From Eledone cirrhosa (Eukaryota > Mollusca > Cephalopoda > Octopoda > Eledonidae): a stretch of DNA of 64,000 nucleotides. Every line of letters begins with the position of its first letter. Within the stretch, counting starts at the first letter, position 1. The notes beneath the pieces were generated by a model. That model had not been told where the DNA came from. It worked only from the letters and a program-made list of their open reading frames with translations, and did no database searches. The stretch lies in assembly GCA_964016885.1 (NCBI GenBank), contig OZ024747.1, positions 52,523,881 to 52,587,880 on the forward strand. Direction: 5' to 3'. A program made the position numbers and the translations under genes. Shown here piece after piece: positions 62,478 through 64,000 of this stretch.

Positions 62478-64000
62478 TAAAACAGAGAGAACTAGTACAT
62501 AGGACAGAGTCAGAGTAGAGTAAAACAGAGAGAACCAGTACATAGGACAGAGTCGGTGTAGAGTAAAACAGAGAGAACCAGTACATAGGACAGAGTTGAT
62601 GTAGGGTAAAACAGAGAGAACTAGTACATAGGACAGAGTTGGTGTAGTGTAAAACAGAGAGAACCAGTACATAGGACAGAGTCGGTGTAGAGTAAAACAT
62701 AGAGAACCAGTACATAGGACAGAGTTGATGTAGGGTAAAACAGAGAGAACCAGTACATAGGACAGAGTTGGTGTAGAGTAAAACAGAGAGAACCAGTACA
62801 TAGGACAGTGTTGGTGTAGAGTAAAACAGAGAGAACCAGTACATAGGACAGAGTTGGTGTAGAGTAAAACAGAGAGAACCAGTACGTAGCACAGAGTCGG
62901 TGTAGAGTAAAACAGAGAGAACCAGTACGTAGCACAGAGTCGGTGTAGAGTAAAACAGAGAGAACCAGTACATAGGACAGTGTTGGTGTACTGTAAAACA
63001 GAGAGAACCAGTACATAGGACAGAGTTGATGTAGGGTAAAACAGAGAGAACCAGTACATAGGACAGAGTTGGTGTACTGTAAAACAGAGAGAACCAGTAC
63101 ATAGGACAGAGTCGGTGTAGAGTAAAACATAGAGAACACGTACATAGGACAGAGTTGATGTAGGGTAAAACAGAGAGAACCAGTACATAGGACAGAGTTG
63201 GTGTAGAGTAAAACAGAGAGAACCAGTACATAGGACAGAGTTGGTGTAGAGTAAAACAGAGAGAACCAGTACACAGGACAGAGTTGGTGTAGAGTAAAAC
63301 AGAGAGAACCAGTACATATGACAGAGTAGGTGTAGAGTAAAACAGAGAGAACCAGTACATAGGACAGAGTCGGTGTAGAGTAAAACAGAGAGAACCAGTA
63401 CATAGGACAGTGTTGGTGTAGAGTAAAACAGAGAGAACCAGTACATAGGACAGTGTTGGTGTAGAGTAAAACAGAGAGAACCAGTACATAGGACAGAGTA
63501 GCTGTAGTGTAAAACAGAGAACAGAGAGAACCAGTACATAGGACAGTGTTGGTGTAGAGTAAAACAGAGAGAACCAGTACATAGGACAGTGTTGGTGTAG
63601 AGTAAAACAGAGAGAACCAGTACGTAGCACAGAGTCGGTGTAGAGTAAAACAGAGAGAACCAGTACGTAGCACAGAGTCGGTGTAGAGTAAAACAGAGAG
63701 AACAAGTACATAGGACAGTGTTGGTGTAGAGTAAAACAGAGAGAACCAGTACGTAGCACAGAGTCGGTGTAGAGTAAAACAGAGAGAACCAGTACGTAGC
63801 ACAGAGTCGGTGTAGAGTAAAACAGAGAGAACCAGTACATAGGACAGTGTTGGTGTAGAGTAAAACAGAGAGAACCAGTACATAGGACAGTGTTGGTGTA
63901 GAGTAAAACAGAGAGAACCAGTACGTAGCACAGTGTTGGTGTAGAGTAAAACAGAGAGAACGAGTACGTAGCACAGAGTCGCTGTAGAGTAAAACAGAGA
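62467..64000. repeat. Terminal mosaic segment running off the window
   Basis: About 35.7 units, one type III SpeI unit (62,621) and one 50-bp unit near 63.51 kb. Short cassettes seen elsewhere occur in an order not seen elsewhere, for example gttggtgtactg twice within 90 bp near 62.99 and 63.08 kb. The array continues beyond the right edge. Confidence 0.8.

Larger units (their letters stand above)
1..64000 (+). repeat. 43-bp satellite DNA array filling the whole window
   Basis: About 1,481 head-to-tail copies of a 43-bp unit cover every base. The count comes from summing blocks between landmark units and reconciling each length as a multiple of 43 with +7 and -2 variants. All units point the same way. 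The + strand is purine-rich (31 of 43 consensus bases), so the G and A skews keep one sign throughout. There are no spacers, flanking sequences or embedded elements. Arrays of this kind are known as eukaryotic satellites; the family is not one I recognise. Centromeric, pericentromeric, subtelomeric or interstitial location cannot be told from the sequence. Confidence 0.98.

Noticed and set aside
1..64000. CRISPR array
   Set aside because: The 43-bp units are contiguous with no unique spacers, there are about 1,481 of them, and no cas genes are present.
1..64000. Telomeric repeat
   Set aside because: The unit is 43 bp, not a 5-8 bp G-rich telomere word, and no telomere-like run was seen.
1..64000. 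CENP-B box
   Set aside because: No match to the TTCG...CGGG arrangement in the consensus or the variants I read. A centromeric role can be neither claimed nor excluded from this.
1..64000. Transposon or insertion sequence inside the array
   Set aside because: All blocks add up to whole satellite units; no terminal inverted repeats, long terminal repeats or foreign sequence remain.
1..64000. Plus-strand coding sequence
   Set aside because: Each unit contains tag and taa on the + strand, and the 43-bp period brings them into every frame within 129 bp.

Overview
The whole 64 kb window is one uninterrupted tandem satellite array with no gene in it. The unit is 43 bp, and about 1,481 units run head to tail in a single orientation from the first base to the last. 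The array leaves the window at both ends, so neither flank nor true length is visible. I found no unique-sequence island, inverted unit, transposon, tRNA, rRNA, CRISPR array or credible protein-coding gene. A homogeneous array this long, with multi-kilobase higher-order repeats (HORs), points to a eukaryotic chromosome: centromeric, pericentromeric, subtelomeric or interstitial heterochromatin, assembled from long reads. Nothing in the sequence fixes the species; an animal, perhaps a fish, is only a guess.

Unit structure: each monomer opens with taaaacagagag, carries gtac at unit positions 18-21 and closes with gtgtagag. The consensus has 18 A, 13 G, 6 C and 6 T (72% purine on the + strand, 44% GC). 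Variation sits at a few positions: 16 (c/t, the t making ACTAGT), 22 (a/g, the g making TACGTA), 26 (g/c/a), 31 (a/t), 34 (c/t), 35-36 and 41-42. Length variants are few: about 55 units of 50 bp (a 7-bp tandem duplication), about 34 of 41 bp (a 2-bp deletion), one of 46 bp and one 21-bp half unit. Every block between landmark units has a length of n x 43 + 7a - 2b, with only these variants needed.

Higher-order structure, left to right: 1-7.5 kb is a mosaic of blocks of 19-47 units. About 1.38-4.14 kb is repeated at about 8.67-11.44 kb (offset 7,291 bp). At 11.75-18.9 kb there is a 3,461-bp HOR (80 units), once complete and once partial. At 19.16-25.7 kb a 1,732-bp HOR (40 units) occurs in about three copies. 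26-34 kb is a patchwork of short blocks. 34,014-43,263 is two adjacent copies of a 4,625-bp HOR (107 units) with only two base differences found; a third copy starts at 43,264 and breaks off near 44.54 kb. 44.6-48.9 kb re-uses earlier blocks. 48,960-60.6 kb holds a 4,849-bp HOR (112 units) and shorter 2,420-bp derivatives. 60.6-64 kb is again a mosaic.

Long open frames on the minus strand are a by-product of the repeat. The reverse complement of the consensus has no stop codon, and because 43 leaves remainder 1 on division by 3, a frame open for 129 bp has read the unit in all three phases. Stops arise only in rare variant units. These frames should not be annotated as proteins.
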